Notes: a model not told the origin generated them from the letters alone. A stretch of DNA of 64,000 bases from an uncultured Coriobacteriaceae bacterium (GCA_944320725.1 CALUIM010000013.1:1-64000), one strand, 5' to 3'; positions 18,082 to 26,524 are shown, counted from the first letter of the stretch. Numbers and translations: made by a program.

Positions 18082-18495
18082 ATGCGCTATTACGTCGGCA
18101 TTGAGAGCCTCGCCGTCGGAGCTTTGATTGAGCTCCTGCAGAAGGAGAGCCCCGAACGTACCATCAGCCTCCGCAAGATTGAAGAATATGGCAACCAAGT
18201 GGTAAACGTCCTCAGGGAGAATGGCGAGGAAGCTGCCCTGATTCTTTTCAGAGAGGATACACCGGGATTTATCAGGGATTGTATAAAGTACTTTGAGGTA
18301 AACGGCTTGGAGTCACCCAACGGGAGTATCACGCTCCGCAAGAATATTACCGCTGACGATCTGGCGAGGGAGTTCTCCGGAGGCATATCTATCCCCACGA
18401 ACAGGGCGTTAATATACAGACGGGCTGTCAAAGTGCGCAAGAAATTGTACGTTACCCGCCGTCATCTTGTGACGCAACACGAGATCGCAGAATAG
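18082..18495 (+). CDS. hypothetical protein, 137 aa
   Basis: I do not recognise this small protein. It begins MRYYVGIESLAVGALIELLQ and ends with a strongly basic stretch (RRAVKVRKKLYVTRRH). No signal peptide, metal site or membrane helix is present. A GAGGG site lies upstream of the ATG. It stands alone between the acyltransferase remnant and further small genes. Confidence 0.6.
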   Translation: MRYYVGIESLAVGALIELLQKESPERTISLRKIEEYGNQVVNVLRENGEEAALILFREDTPGFIRDCIKYFEVNGLESPNGSITLRKNITADDLAREFSGGISIPTNRALIYRRAVKVRKKLYVTRRHLVTQHEIAE

Positions 18496-18546
18496 CCTTA
18501 ACGAAATGCAGGTGGGCATGGCGGGTATATAAACGCCACGATGGTT

Positions 18547-18566
18547 GTTAGCCTTTTGAGGCTAAC
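18547..18566. repeat. short hairpin after the 137-aa gene
   Basis: GTTAGCC and GGCTAAC form a 7-bp stem around a six-base loop, 52 bases after the stop of the 137-aa gene. No T-run follows, so termination is possible but weakly supported. Confidence 0.4.
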
Positions 18567-18785
18567 TGCTAGGCCCCCTGATGCGGCATAGGCAATCCAT
18601 TCCGATGGGAATTAGGCACCATGAGCGTATATGAACGACCCCGATAGTTCTCGTCTCGCTTGCAATAAGGGAGACTTGGTCACATGTTGGCTGAAGCGGT
18701 CCGTCGTAAATGCGAGGGGAAGCAAGAGTGGATTGCTAAAATAAAAAAGCACACGAACATTTCGTTCTGTGCCAGGGAGGTAATT

Positions 18786-18974
18786 ATGGCATCCAACTAT
18801 CGCCAGAAGCTGCATAGTTCTGCATCTGTGCCAAGTGGATCTTCTCGTATGTTCTCTAATAAAAAGTCCCCCAGCGTACAGCGCTCTGCTCGGACGGGCA
18901 GACTGGTTGTTGTGGCAAACAAGCAGGAGCAAAAGGACCGGGCAAGAAAGCTCGGGCTTAATTGGTATCTGTAG
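18786..18974 (+). CDS. small basic hypothetical protein, 62 aa
   Basis: The reading frame begins MASNYRQKLHSSASVPSGSS, is rich in Ser, Arg and Lys and has no membrane helix. A strong GGGAGG site lies five bases before the ATG at 18786, which is why I prefer this start to one 102 bases upstream. It could bind nucleic acid because of its charge, but no family is recognised. Confidence 0.55.
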   Translation: MASNYRQKLHSSASVPSGSSRMFSNKKSPSVQRSARTGRLVVVANKQEQKDRARKLGLNWYL

Positions 18975-19031
18975 CTTTTCACAATCGCCCTGTCATCCCA
19001 TGATCAACTAGGTTGACGAGGCCATGGCCCA

Positions 19032-19073
19032 ATTTCAGTTTGAGCTGGCCCGAAGGCTGGCTCAAACTGAAAT
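19032..19073. repeat. inverted repeat, 14-bp perfect arms
   Basis: ATTTCAGTTTGAGC is matched perfectly by GCTCAAACTGAAAT around a 14-base loop. It lies about 75 bases before the radical SAM gene. There is no T-run, so it may be an operator or a folded leader. Confidence 0.6.
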
Positions 19074-19147
19074 GAGTAAAACTGCGATAAGGCACTCTCG
19101 AAGAATCACATCTCATCTGATTCGTGGGCTGGGGTAAGGCGGCTTTC

Positions 19148-19921
19148 GTGAAGACAATTACGCGCAAGACCATGCTTTATAAAACGGGTGTGGAATATGG
19201 TGATTACACCATGAACCACGTGCAGGGATGCGCACATGGTTGTGAGTACCCCTGCTACGCGATGCTTATGGCAAAGAGGTTTGGACGTGTGAAATCGTAT
19301 GCGGAGTGGTGCGAGCCCCTGCTGGTGTCTAATACGTTGGAGCTTCTCGACAAAGAGATTCCGCGTTTAAAGTCAAAGATCAAAAGCGTTCACCTCTGCT
19401 TTACTACAGACCCCTTCATGTATGGTTACGACGAGATAGCACACATGAGCATCGCGGCCATGCGCAAGCTCAATGATGCGGGGATTCCCTGCTCAGCGCT
19501 TAGCAAGGGGATTTTGCCAATCGAGCTCGCCGAGCTTTCATCTAAAAATGTATACGGCATCACGTTAGTTTCTCTCGATGAGCGCTATCGGGAAAAGGTC
19601 GAGCCTGGTGCTGCGCCATATGCACAGCGCGTTGCGGCGCTGCGCGCCCTGCACGACAGAGGATGCAAGACATGGGTGAGCATCGAGCCCTACCCGTCTC
19701 CCAACCTTATCGAGCAGGATTTGCTGGCCATACTTGATGCGGTGTCGTTTGTCGATCGGATCATCTTTGGTCGCACGAATTACAACAAGGCTGTATCGGC
19801 ATATCCCGGAGTGAAGCGTTGGTATGACGATCGCGCCCGCGAAGTCATTGCGTTTTGCGATCAGCACGGTATTGCGTGCCATATCAAGAAGGGAACGCTT
19901 ATGGATGCGCCGCGCTCTTGA
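19148..19921 (+). CDS. radical SAM protein, SplB-like (COG1533 type), 257 aa
   Basis: The iron-sulfur cysteines are C28, C32 and C36 in GCAHGCEYPCYA; the last spacing is CX3C where the standard radical SAM motif has CX2C. The rest (LCFTTDPF, SALSKGI, VSLDE, IEPYPSP) follows the order of DNA repair photolyase-like radical SAM proteins. In that family a 5'-deoxyadenosyl radical abstracts hydrogen from the substrate; which substrate is used here is unknown. I chose GTG at 19148 with AAGGCGG upstream. The gene stands alone, beside a terminal-inverted-repeat element. Confidence 0.78.
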   Translation: MKTITRKTMLYKTGVEYGDYTMNHVQGCAHGCEYPCYAMLMAKRFGRVKSYAEWCEPLLVSNTLELLDKEIPRLKSKIKSVHLCFTTDPFMYGYDEIAHMSIAAMRKLNDAGIPCSALSKGILPIELAELSSKNVYGITLVSLDERYREKVEPGAAPYAQRVAALRALHDRGCKTWVSIEPYPSPNLIEQDLLAILDAVSFVDRIIFGRTNYNKAVSAYPGVKRWYDDRAREVIAFCDQHGIACHIKKGTLMDAPRS

Positions 19922-19989
19922 TGCTGCGAGCGGGTCAATTGGCGTTGCAGCCTGTGTGATTTGAAGATTTTTGCTAAGACGGGCCTGTT

Positions 19990-20186
19990 TTGGCAAGTTA
20001 GTTCAGATTCCGGAGCTCCTGGACCTTGGAAACGTTGTTTGGGCGCCCCACTGGCTGACGCAGACGGTTCAATGCCTTCAAGCACTTACATATTTTTCTA
20101 TTTTATATAGATAAATATGTATGTGCTTGGTTCTGTAAGCGTGGCAGGACGTCGTGGCTGCTCCGGAATCTGAACTAACTTGCCAA
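19990..20186. mobile_element. MITE-like element, 197 bp with 27-bp terminal inverted repeats
   Basis: Positions 19990-20016 and 20160-20186 are perfect inverted complements of 27 bp (beginning TTGGCAAGTTAGTTCAGATT). They enclose a non-coding core with an AT-rich imperfect palindrome at 20079-20129. No transposase frame is present. I see no clear target-site duplication. A non-autonomous transposon is the likeliest reading; a long hairpin-forming RNA is the alternative. Confidence 0.55.
20079..20129. repeat. AT-rich imperfect palindrome inside the inverted-repeat element
   Basis: CAAGCACTTACATATTT and AAATATGTATGTGCTTG are 17-base arms with one mismatch, around a 17-base AT-rich loop. It could serve as a bidirectional terminator or as the core of the mobile element. 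Confidence 0.6.
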
Positions 20187-20254
20187 TAACGCGGCGTAGG
20201 AACGCGAGTCGGAACGGCGGTACTATCTGCGCGTGCTAGACAGCTCTTCTCGCC

Positions 20255-23200
20255 CTACTCGCGCAGAGCTTTCCTTCGGTTTTCCTCGGCTTCCTTCCGG
20301 TACGTTGCCGAGATGCCCCTCATTAATGTCGCGAGGTTTGCGTAGCCCCGTGCCTCTGCCTGACGAGCCTTCCCCTCATAGGAGTCCGCAATGTCATCCT
20401 CGGGCTTTCCCGTTGGGTCAACCCAGTGGGCGCCGCGCGAGTTAATGGACTCCATATCGTAGCCATGGCGCGCCAGCTCGTTGCCCTCCAAGAACTCAGC
20501 TACGGCCTCTGGTAGAAAGAACCCATCTGGCTCGGTGGGCGCGTAGAACAGGTTGCGACCAATTTGAGTATCCGCCCCCTTAAGACAGCCGCGTTTCTGC
20601 GCAAGGAATCTTGCCTCTGCGATCCACTCGTCGAAGGCCCTCGGGTCAAACGATCCGTCATCGGAGGCGCCTGGAACTGCCTTCCAGCTGGGAAGGAAGC
20701 GGAACAGGGTCACGATTGAAATGTTGTTGCCGGCGGGGCTGTCGTCGTTGGGCTTCTCGGTCGGCGAATATGCGAGCGAAACAATCTGAGCAAAGAGACT
20801 CGGATCTTGTGACATACGCTTGAAGATGTAGGCATCAGGCCTATTCTGAAGGAGAGCGGACAGCCTGAACTCCAGGGCGCATAGCCTGTTTCCGGGGGAT
20901 ACCATCTCTAGATGTTTGAGCAGCTCCTGAGCATGGTACGAGCTCATTGCGTCAAAGTCGTGCGCGGTCATGCGCTCGAGTGCGTCCATGATCACCACCG
21001 GATCTATGTCTACCCCTCTCTTCAGGGAGTGCGAGAGGACCTCGAGGACGTCTCTTGTCCGCCCGGTATCGAGCAGGCGCATAGTGCAACGTGACGCCTC
21101 CTCCGTGTCCGAGAACGAGGGAACATCCACCTGCTTCCAATACAGCTCGCGAGCGTAGCTCGATGCAAGCCCCTCCGCCTTCTCCCAGTTGGCTCGTGAG
21201 AAGGGGAGTGCGGCGAGAATCAGTGCGGCCGTCTCTTGCGGTAACGACTCAAGCGCGAGCTTCTCAAGCCACTCCGGGTCTTTGCGGAAGCTAAACCACG
21301 CGTAGGCACGGGCGGTATTGATGCCTTCGGGGCTGGTTCCATCAAACATCTGCAGTACCGCGCTCCGCTCCTCCGCCGTGAGGTCAAGGTGCGCAATGGT
21401 CTCTCCGAGGAGGGCCCCTTTAGAACCATCAGAGACAAGGCGCGCAACAATCGCAAACCCGTGTGTCAGGTACGCCTGCTCCAAGGAGTCAAGCCTCTGT
21501 GAGAGTGCGCTGGCGTGCATCTCATCGAAGGTTTCGCTATCGCCTGCCAAGTCATGGTCGCAGAGGCTGTGCATAAGAAGCGCGCGATAGTATGGATCCC
21601 GAGGGGCAATGCTGTCCCTCAGGGAAGACAGGCTTCCGAGGGTCTTCTCGGAAGGCATCCAGTCAGCGCCAGGAGCTTGGGCACACCTTCTCAGGAAGGT
21701 CAGAATCTCCCGCCAGACTGGGTAGCGGTTTTTGTCCTCAAGCTCGCCGCAGCTCTTCTCTAGCGCGCTGGTGAATTCCGCGACCATGTTGGCGTCTACA
21801 AATGACATGACGTCCGAGGCCACGTTAGCCATGCGGTCCGGCCTTCCCTGCATCCCCTCTAGGGCGCACCCACAGTACGCCTTGCTGACGTACCAGAACT
21901 CCTTCATGGGGACAGGCTTGGAAAAGTCTGGTGTACTGAGGTAAGTGGGCTTGCTCGTAACTGCCGTTGACGTGGTTTTGTCCGGCAAGAGCTCTCTGAG
22001 TGCGTCCCATGCCTGCGCTTCGCCACATCTCATGAGGTATCTCCCCATGCCAATGCGGCTCTCTGCCGAGGCTTCCGTCTGGGGAAGCCAGGGGAGAAGG
22101 ATGGTCACCATGGCGTCCTTGGAAAGCGCGGTGTACGGGGAGATTCCAACGAGAAGCGTCATGGCTCTGGAGAGCAAATCCTTCTGTCGCGCGCAGATCT
22201 TGATGCCGCTGATAAGACCCCATCCCATGTTCGTTGAGCTCAATCCGGTTAAGTGCTCGCCTAAATAATCCTGTATGGCGCTATGCTTCTTTAGCGTCCG
22301 CTCTACGCTGGCAAGATACATGCTTGGAGACGCCTCTGCCAGCAGCGGCATAACGTCATCGGCAGATGCCAGCTTGCGCCAGTCATCGGAGCCAAAGAGG
22401 GCGGAAAGAACGGTCGAGACAAACGAGTCCACGTCCCTGTCCGTGCAGTTGGGCACAAGCTCCCGATGGTTGGCGAGGCACGCGCAGCATGAGGCAGCGC
22501 CCCTTCTGGCATCTTCCGAACATCCGCGAGAAATGTTCATAAGATTTGCCGAGAGGCATTGATCTTTAGGGAGCGAATACTGCTCGTCGACGGAGGAGAT
22601 GATTTCCCCGAGCGACGTGGCAAGTCTCTGAAGCGCGGATCCCGTCAGATGAGTTCCAATGGATGAAAGGGCTCCGATTCTGTCGCGGATGGTCCACGTG
22701 GAGCCAACAAGACGAAAGAGCCCGCGGTCAAGGCTCGCGTGAAGCTCTTTGGTTGCCTCCTGGTAGGGAGCTCCGCACAAGCGTGAGATCATTTCTCGGT
22801 CCCGCTCGTTCTTGTCATCCCAGGAGCCAAGGAGCCACAGGTTGTCGATGGTGCTGCTGGCGGAGGGTAAGGCAGTGAGGGAGTGGCTGTAATCGGCGGG
22901 TGAAAGGGTCATCAGTGATTCTTTGAGGGATCTAATGCGAACGCGGTCCTTCTCGCGAAGAGGGTTTGTGGAACTCCCGACCCTAATGAACGATGTCCCC
23001 GCCTCGTACCTGGTGAACTCGCCCCTTGAATTGGGCGTTTTGTTCTTTACGGGACTCGACAGCTCGTAGATCTCACCCACATTGCTGCCTGGGATGTAGA
23101 AGGCAAAAAACTTCTTGTCTCCTGCATTGGTGCCTAGGACTTTCTCGGCGGGCACCTCAACAAGCTCAATGGCGAGATGGGGCTCAATCTTCTGCAGCTT

Positions 23201-23473
23201 CTGCTGGTATGCGGCATCATCAAGAAGGTCTGGGTGGGTGGCATTCACACCGATTAGCCTGTGGGTTCGGTTTTCCACTCCAAAGATGATCCATCGGTCC
23301 TCGCCGGGACGGTCGCAGGAGTTTGCCATCGCCAGAACGTCCTTGAAGAGCTCGCAGTCCTTGTCCTTGGGATAAGGTTCTAGCTTGTAGTCAATGACGG
23401 AGTTCTCGCTGATTGTTTCAGCGTTCTCCAGAATTTTGATCAGAGCTTCGCCAAGCTCAACACTATGAATCAA
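20255..23473 (-). CDS. AlbA_2 (Schlafen-type) domain protein with long helical region, 1072 aa
   Basis: Residues 20-170 carry the AlbA_2 fold seen in Schlafen-like and RloA-type proteins: SVIDYKLEP, then FKDVLAMANS and WIIFGVENRTHRLIGV. The remaining 900 residues are almost entirely helical, with repeated short helices that resemble HEAT/ARM-type repeats, and show no Walker or nuclease motif. AlbA_2 proteins bind nucleic acids and several serve in phage defence; the neighbourhood fits, but the role here is inference. The start is TTG at 23473, with GGAG about 11 bases upstream; no ATG is available in that frame until after the AlbA_2 block. It is transcribed alone. Confidence 0.72.
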   Translation of the reverse strand: MIHSVELGEALIKILENAETISENSVIDYKLEPYPKDKDCELFKDVLAMANSCDRPGEDRWIIFGVENRTHRLIGVNATHPDLLDDAAYQQKLQKIEPHLAIELVEVPAEKVLGTNAGDKKFFAFYIPGSNVGEIYELSSPVKNKTPNSRGEFTRYEAGTSFIRVGSSTNPLREKDRVRIRSLKESLMTLSPADYSHSLTALPSASSTIDNLWLLGSWDDKNERDREMISRLCGAPYQEATKELHASLDRGLFRLVGSTWTIRDRIGALSSIGTHLTGSALQRLATSLGEIISSVDEQYSLPKDQCLSANLMNISRGCSEDARRGAASCCACLANHRELVPNCTDRDVDSFVSTVLSALFGSDDWRKLASADDVMPLLAEASPSMYLASVERTLKKHSAIQDYLGEHLTGLSSTNMGWGLISGIKICARQKDLLSRAMTLLVGISPYTALSKDAMVTILLPWLPQTEASAESRIGMGRYLMRCGEAQAWDALRELLPDKTTSTAVTSKPTYLSTPDFSKPVPMKEFWYVSKAYCGCALEGMQGRPDRMANVASDVMSFVDANMVAEFTSALEKSCGELEDKNRYPVWREILTFLRRCAQAPGADWMPSEKTLGSLSSLRDSIAPRDPYYRALLMHSLCDHDLAGDSETFDEMHASALSQRLDSLEQAYLTHGFAIVARLVSDGSKGALLGETIAHLDLTAEERSAVLQMFDGTSPEGINTARAYAWFSFRKDPEWLEKLALESLPQETAALILAALPFSRANWEKAEGLASSYARELYWKQVDVPSFSDTEEASRCTMRLLDTGRTRDVLEVLSHSLKRGVDIDPVVIMDALERMTAHDFDAMSSYHAQELLKHLEMVSPGNRLCALEFRLSALLQNRPDAYIFKRMSQDPSLFAQIVSLAYSPTEKPNDDSPAGNNISIVTLFRFLPSWKAVPGASDDGSFDPRAFDEWIAEARFLAQKRGCLKGADTQIGRNLFYAPTEPDGFFLPEAVAEFLEGNELARHGYDMESINSRGAHWVDPTGKPEDDIADSYEGKARQAEARGYANLATLMRGISATYRKEAEENRRKALRE

Positions 23474-23716
23474 GGCTACTCATCTCCGTAAAGGATTGGT
23501 TGGGTTGCGCGACGTCGAGACATGTCTCCATTTTATCCCCTGGGTGGCTTTCGAGGGTTTGTGCCACGTTTCCTTTAGGACGTATTGTTCTCGGCGCTGG
23601 TTTGTGGTTCTGCCAAGATTCAAGAACAGGCTAATTTACTCCATGTTCGCTGTTTGATGCGGTGGCTTCTAAAAGAGGATAAATGCCTGCAAGGAAGAGG
23701 GCTTGACTAACCCCTC

Positions 23717-23839
23717 GAGAACAGGTTGAGCATCTCCTGTCGAAGGGGGTCAAGTTTGAGAGGTTGCCGGAGGAGGACGCAGAGGATTATCTCCGGGAGG
23801 CTGTGTTAACCCTCACTTTGTGCGGACATCTCGGGGTGG
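23717..23839 (+). pseudogene. decayed N-terminus of an Abi_2 (abortive infection) family protein
   Basis: In the frame of 23764 the reading is LTPREQVEHLLSKGVKFERL then PEEDAEDYLRE, which matches the start of Abi_2/AbiD/AbiF proteins ('lt.eeQv..L.srG......e.A..yL'). There is no start codon at the front and the resemblance stops abruptly after YLRE. I infer a truncated abortive-infection gene. Confidence 0.5.
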
Positions 23840-24011
23840 AACGGGTAGGACTCGAGGACGCGCTCCCTCCACGTGAGGCGGTAGCGGGCCGACGATACAT
23901 CAGCCCGTCACCGGGCCCGCGCCGAGGGGTGTTGATGTGCAATAAGAATTGGTCCGCATGAGCACCGGAATCTGAGCACCGCGTGCATTAATAATTGAGC
24001 ATTTTAATCAT

Positions 24012-24047
24012 GAGGGCCGCGCCCCAAGGACCGGGGGCGCGGCCCTC
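24012..24047. terminator. strong GC-rich hairpin, possible terminator
   Basis: GAGGGCCGCGCCCC and GGGGCGCGGCCCTC form a perfect 14-bp stem with an eight-base loop. A short T-run (TTTT) follows only after about ten bases, so termination efficiency is uncertain. Confidence 0.6.
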
Positions 24048-24357
24048 GCCGTACCGTTTTCCTAGGCGGTCCATTAGACAGACAGACCCCGCTTGGGAAG
24101 GATGGAGGAGATGACTGTGCCCCTGGACGATGTCAATGATATACGCGCGAGGGGCTCGCGGAGGCGGCGTAGCCGGAATAGTCCGGAAAAGCGTCCGGGG
24201 TCCCCGATTGGGATGAAATCGACCGACTACCTGTGGTCAAAATCTCCCGACGCTAACAATGCTGACGATGCGTTCGGGAAAACTGGCATTTAAGTGCTGT
24301 TAAGCGGCAATAACGTGGTGCATATAAGCTACTTCCCGCTAGGGCAAAGGAGGGATA

Positions 24358-24398
24358 AAATGGTCTTATCCGTAAAAGAATTACGGATAAGACCATTT
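24358..24398 (+). promoter_or_regulatory. perfect 18-bp hairpin in the leader of the ATPase gene
   Basis: The arms (starting AAATGGTCTTATCCGTAA) are perfectly complementary over 18 bp around a five-base loop, AAGAA. The left arm contains the ATG of a short leader frame. The structure ends 22 bases before the start codon of the ATPase. It could be an RNA switch controlling translation, or a DNA operator. Confidence 0.7.
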
Positions 24399-24443
24399 GC
24401 GTTAGCGAAGGAGGAGAAACATGCTCACGTACTTCTCGGTTGA
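24360..24443 (+). CDS. putative leader peptide, 27 aa, overlapping the ATPase start
   Basis: An AAAGGAGGG ribosome binding site lies five bases before the ATG at 24360. The frame reads MVLSVKELRIRPFALAKEEK and seven more residues, and stops 23 bases inside the ATPase gene in a different frame. Its first codons form the hairpin arms. A ribosome translating it would open the hairpin and terminate close to the ATPase start, which suggests translational coupling. No family is recognised; the call rests on the layout. Confidence 0.45.
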   Translation: MVLSVKELRIRPFALAKEEKHAHVLLG

Positions 24444-25521
24444 GGGATACAGGAACTTTGCCACAAAGCTAACCTGGAACTTCAATGATACGCGCGATTA
24501 CCGCTTCAACTCCGATGCCCTTATCAAGTGCGGAGACTCCTCTTTTGTGAAGTGTGCTCTCGTCTACGGCAGAAACGCCGTTGGGAAAACCAACCTCGGC
24601 AACGCCATTTTCGACATTCGGGCGAACTTTGGAATGGTGGACTCCGTTTCCGACGAAAGGAACTACGTAAACGCCGACTCGGAAACTGGACTCGTGTCTT
24701 TTGAGTACCGGTTTTTCTTCGATGGGCATGAGGTGTCCTATTCATACTCAAAAAGAGGCCGACGAGATATTGCCTGGGAGCAGATTGCGATGGACGGGAG
24801 CGTGGTTTTCGACTACGACCACGATTCATCGCTTATGCGCGAAGATGGTTTAAGCGCGATCGGCGCCACCACGCTTAACTGGGCATTTCTGAGCGATGGG
24901 ATGACAGTTGCGCAGTATGTATGCAACAACACCCCCATGGAAGCGCTTGGTGCGGTAGGGGAGATGTACCGTTTCGTTCGCAACATGGGGATTATTTCGG
25001 ATGCGTTTGGTTCTGATCGGAGGTTTGTTTCCACGCTTGTGGGCAGGGTTATCGAGGCGGGAAAAGTCTCCGAACTTGAGGCGTTCTTGCATCGCTTTGG
25101 AATCGACGAGCACTTAAAGGTGCATCAGTCACCCTCTGGAGACGATGTGCTCTACTTTGAGCATCGTCGTCCGGTGGCGTTTGCAGAGAACTGTTCGAGT
25201 GGAACGATTGCTTTGCTGCGCCTCTTCAACTATGCCATGACGATTCATGAGTCGTCCCTTCTTTTCATAGACGAGTTCGATGCTTTCTATCACCATGACC
25301 TTTCTGAGCATGTGATTGAGTACCTGAAAGAGCTTCCCCGACGCCAGGTAATCTGCGCGTCCCACAATACGGATCTTTTCAGCAATAAGATAATGCGTCC
25401 GGATTGCCTGTTCATCCTTTCGCGTTCTGGAATCACGTCGGCCGCCAACGCTACCAGACGTGAGCTGAGGGAAGGCCACAATCTCGAAAAGCTATACAAG
25501 GCCGGTGAGTTTGATGGTTGA
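24421..25521 (+). CDS. SMC/OLD-type AAA ATPase of a two-gene defence module, 366 aa
   Basis: The Walker A motif GRNAVGKT is at 50-57, a signature-like CSSGTIALLRLF precedes Walker B FIDEF (about 282-286), and a switch histidine follows in CASHNTDL. This is the AAA_15/AAA_21 ABC-type ATPase architecture found in AbiL, PARIS (AriA), RloA and OLD systems. The next gene is a TOPRIM-like protein, so the pair probably forms an ATP-gated sensor-nuclease complex acting on infection. AAGGAGG precedes the ATG. The gene is preceded by a leader frame and hairpin. Confidence 0.82.
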   Translation: MLTYFSVEGYRNFATKLTWNFNDTRDYRFNSDALIKCGDSSFVKCALVYGRNAVGKTNLGNAIFDIRANFGMVDSVSDERNYVNADSETGLVSFEYRFFFDGHEVSYSYSKRGRRDIAWEQIAMDGSVVFDYDHDSSLMREDGLSAIGATTLNWAFLSDGMTVAQYVCNNTPMEALGAVGEMYRFVRNMGIISDAFGSDRRFVSTLVGRVIEAGKVSELEAFLHRFGIDEHLKVHQSPSGDDVLYFEHRRPVAFAENCSSGTIALLRLFNYAMTIHESSLLFIDEFDAFYHHDLSEHVIEYLKELPRRQVICASHNTDLFSNKIMRPDCLFILSRSGITSAANATRRELREGHNLEKLYKAGEFDG

Positions 25522-26311
25522 GCGCAGGAAGAGGAGCATTCTCCTAGTCGTGGAAGGGGCCAAGCAGGAGCAGCTTCTCATGAACAAGGTTCTTGAGGAG
25601 TTTGGGCTTGACGTGGACTATCAGATTTATTCCTATGGAACGAACGTTTTTGAACTCTATGAACGTATGTTTGATCAAGGCCGTGAGGAGCTTGAGGCGT
25701 TGTCGCTCATCGGCGTTCTCAAGGAGAGGGAGGTCGATCCTAAGAAACGCGAGCTGCTGGACACGGATTTCTCCGACATCCTTTTGGTCTTTGATTTTGA
25801 AGGTGAGAGTGAGAACCGTTTTTCGCTTGAGCGGCTTGAGGAGATGCTCGGCTACTTTTCCGAGAGCACTGATGAGGGCAAGCTCTATATCAATTATCCA
25901 ATGGTCGAAGCGTGCAAACACTTTTCAGACCTACCCGATACAGGGTATCTGAGCAGATGCGTCGCTTCGAGCGCCATCAAGTCTTACAAGCAGCTTGTGG
26001 GAACTGATTCTCGATTTCAGAGTTACGCGCGTGACTTCTGCAGGCCAGCGCTTGACGCTTTGATTCTATTGACGGTTGCGAAGTCGCTAAGATTATGTGG
26101 GGATGAGCTGGACTTAGCCGATTTGGCGAGTTCTTGCGGACGAGTTGACCATGATGAAATCTTTCGGCGGCAGAAGGTTCTGTATCGCGAACAGGCTTGT
26201 CTTACGGTGCTTGGGACGTGCTTGATGTTCGTCTGCGATTACGGTGCGGGGCTCATCGATTTCGACGCGGCGGTTGAACTTGCCGGGATTGACGGATGGC
26301 CGGATTCTTGA
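25514..26311 (+). CDS. TOPRIM-like (RloB/AbiLii/AriB-type) effector, 265 aa
   Basis: The N-terminus ILLVVEGAKQEQLL carries the TOPRIM-type glutamate (E14), and DILLVFDFEGE about 80 residues later carries the acidic pair (D94, E96). YINYPMVEACKHF is a conserved block of proteins encoded next to SMC-like ATPases. In related systems this partner is the toxic effector, often a nuclease of tRNA or DNA. The start overlaps the ATPase stop by eight bases, so both are coupled. GTG at 25505 is an alternative start. I am sure of the pairing, less so of the exact family. Confidence 0.72.
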   Translation: MVERRKRSILLVVEGAKQEQLLMNKVLEEFGLDVDYQIYSYGTNVFELYERMFDQGREELEALSLIGVLKEREVDPKKRELLDTDFSDILLVFDFEGESENRFSLERLEEMLGYFSESTDEGKLYINYPMVEACKHFSDLPDTGYLSRCVASSAIKSYKQLVGTDSRFQSYARDFCRPALDALILLTVAKSLRLCGDELDLADLASSCGRVDHDEIFRRQKVLYREQACLTVLGTCLMFVCDYGAGLIDFDAAVELAGIDGWPDS

Positions 26312-26383
26312 TTGCCGTGGTGACGGGCTTCTTGGTTGCCTAGGGGTAATAGTGGGACACAGCGAAAAACGGTACGCCGTTTT

Positions 26384-26416
26384 GCAAGGGGGGAGTCTCG
26401 AAAGGGAAACCCCCTA
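26384..26416 (+). terminator. probable terminator of the ATPase-TOPRIM operon
   Basis: A G-run (AGGGGGG) pairs with AACCCCCT across a short spacer and is followed by ATTTTTAT, about 75 bases after the stop of the TOPRIM gene. Confidence 0.6.
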
Positions 26417-26484
26417 TTTTTATATGAGTAGTAACCCCATCTGATAGCGCTGTGCTAACGAGGTGCGGTGCTCACTGGATAATC

Positions 26485-26502
26485 TTTCAGATATACCTGA
26501 AA
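26485..26502. promoter_or_regulatory. palindromic operator candidate 1
   Basis: TTTCAGATATACCTGAAA has perfect 6-bp arms around a six-base spacer. It lies about 62 bases before the AAA_14 ATPase gene start and has a twin 40 bp downstream with the same architecture. Confidence 0.6.
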
Positions 26503-26524
26503 CTCAGGAACAATAATCTCGTAG

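Larger units (their letters stand above)
23474..24345. other. long non-coding or decayed stretch, about 870 bases
   Basis: This region separates the AlbA_2 gene from the ATPase-TOPRIM pair. It holds the promoter of the AlbA_2 gene (with a GAGACATGTCTC palindrome near 23517), a decayed Abi_2 gene and a strong GC-rich hairpin. A 66-codon frame at 24093-24293 has no good ribosome binding site and an Arg/Ser-rich, unprotein-like sequence, so I do not call it. Confidence 0.6.

Noticed and set aside
24093-24293. A 66-codon + frame before the ATPase-TOPRIM pair
   Set aside because: No convincing ribosome binding site, Arg/Ser-rich composition and no similarity to known proteins.
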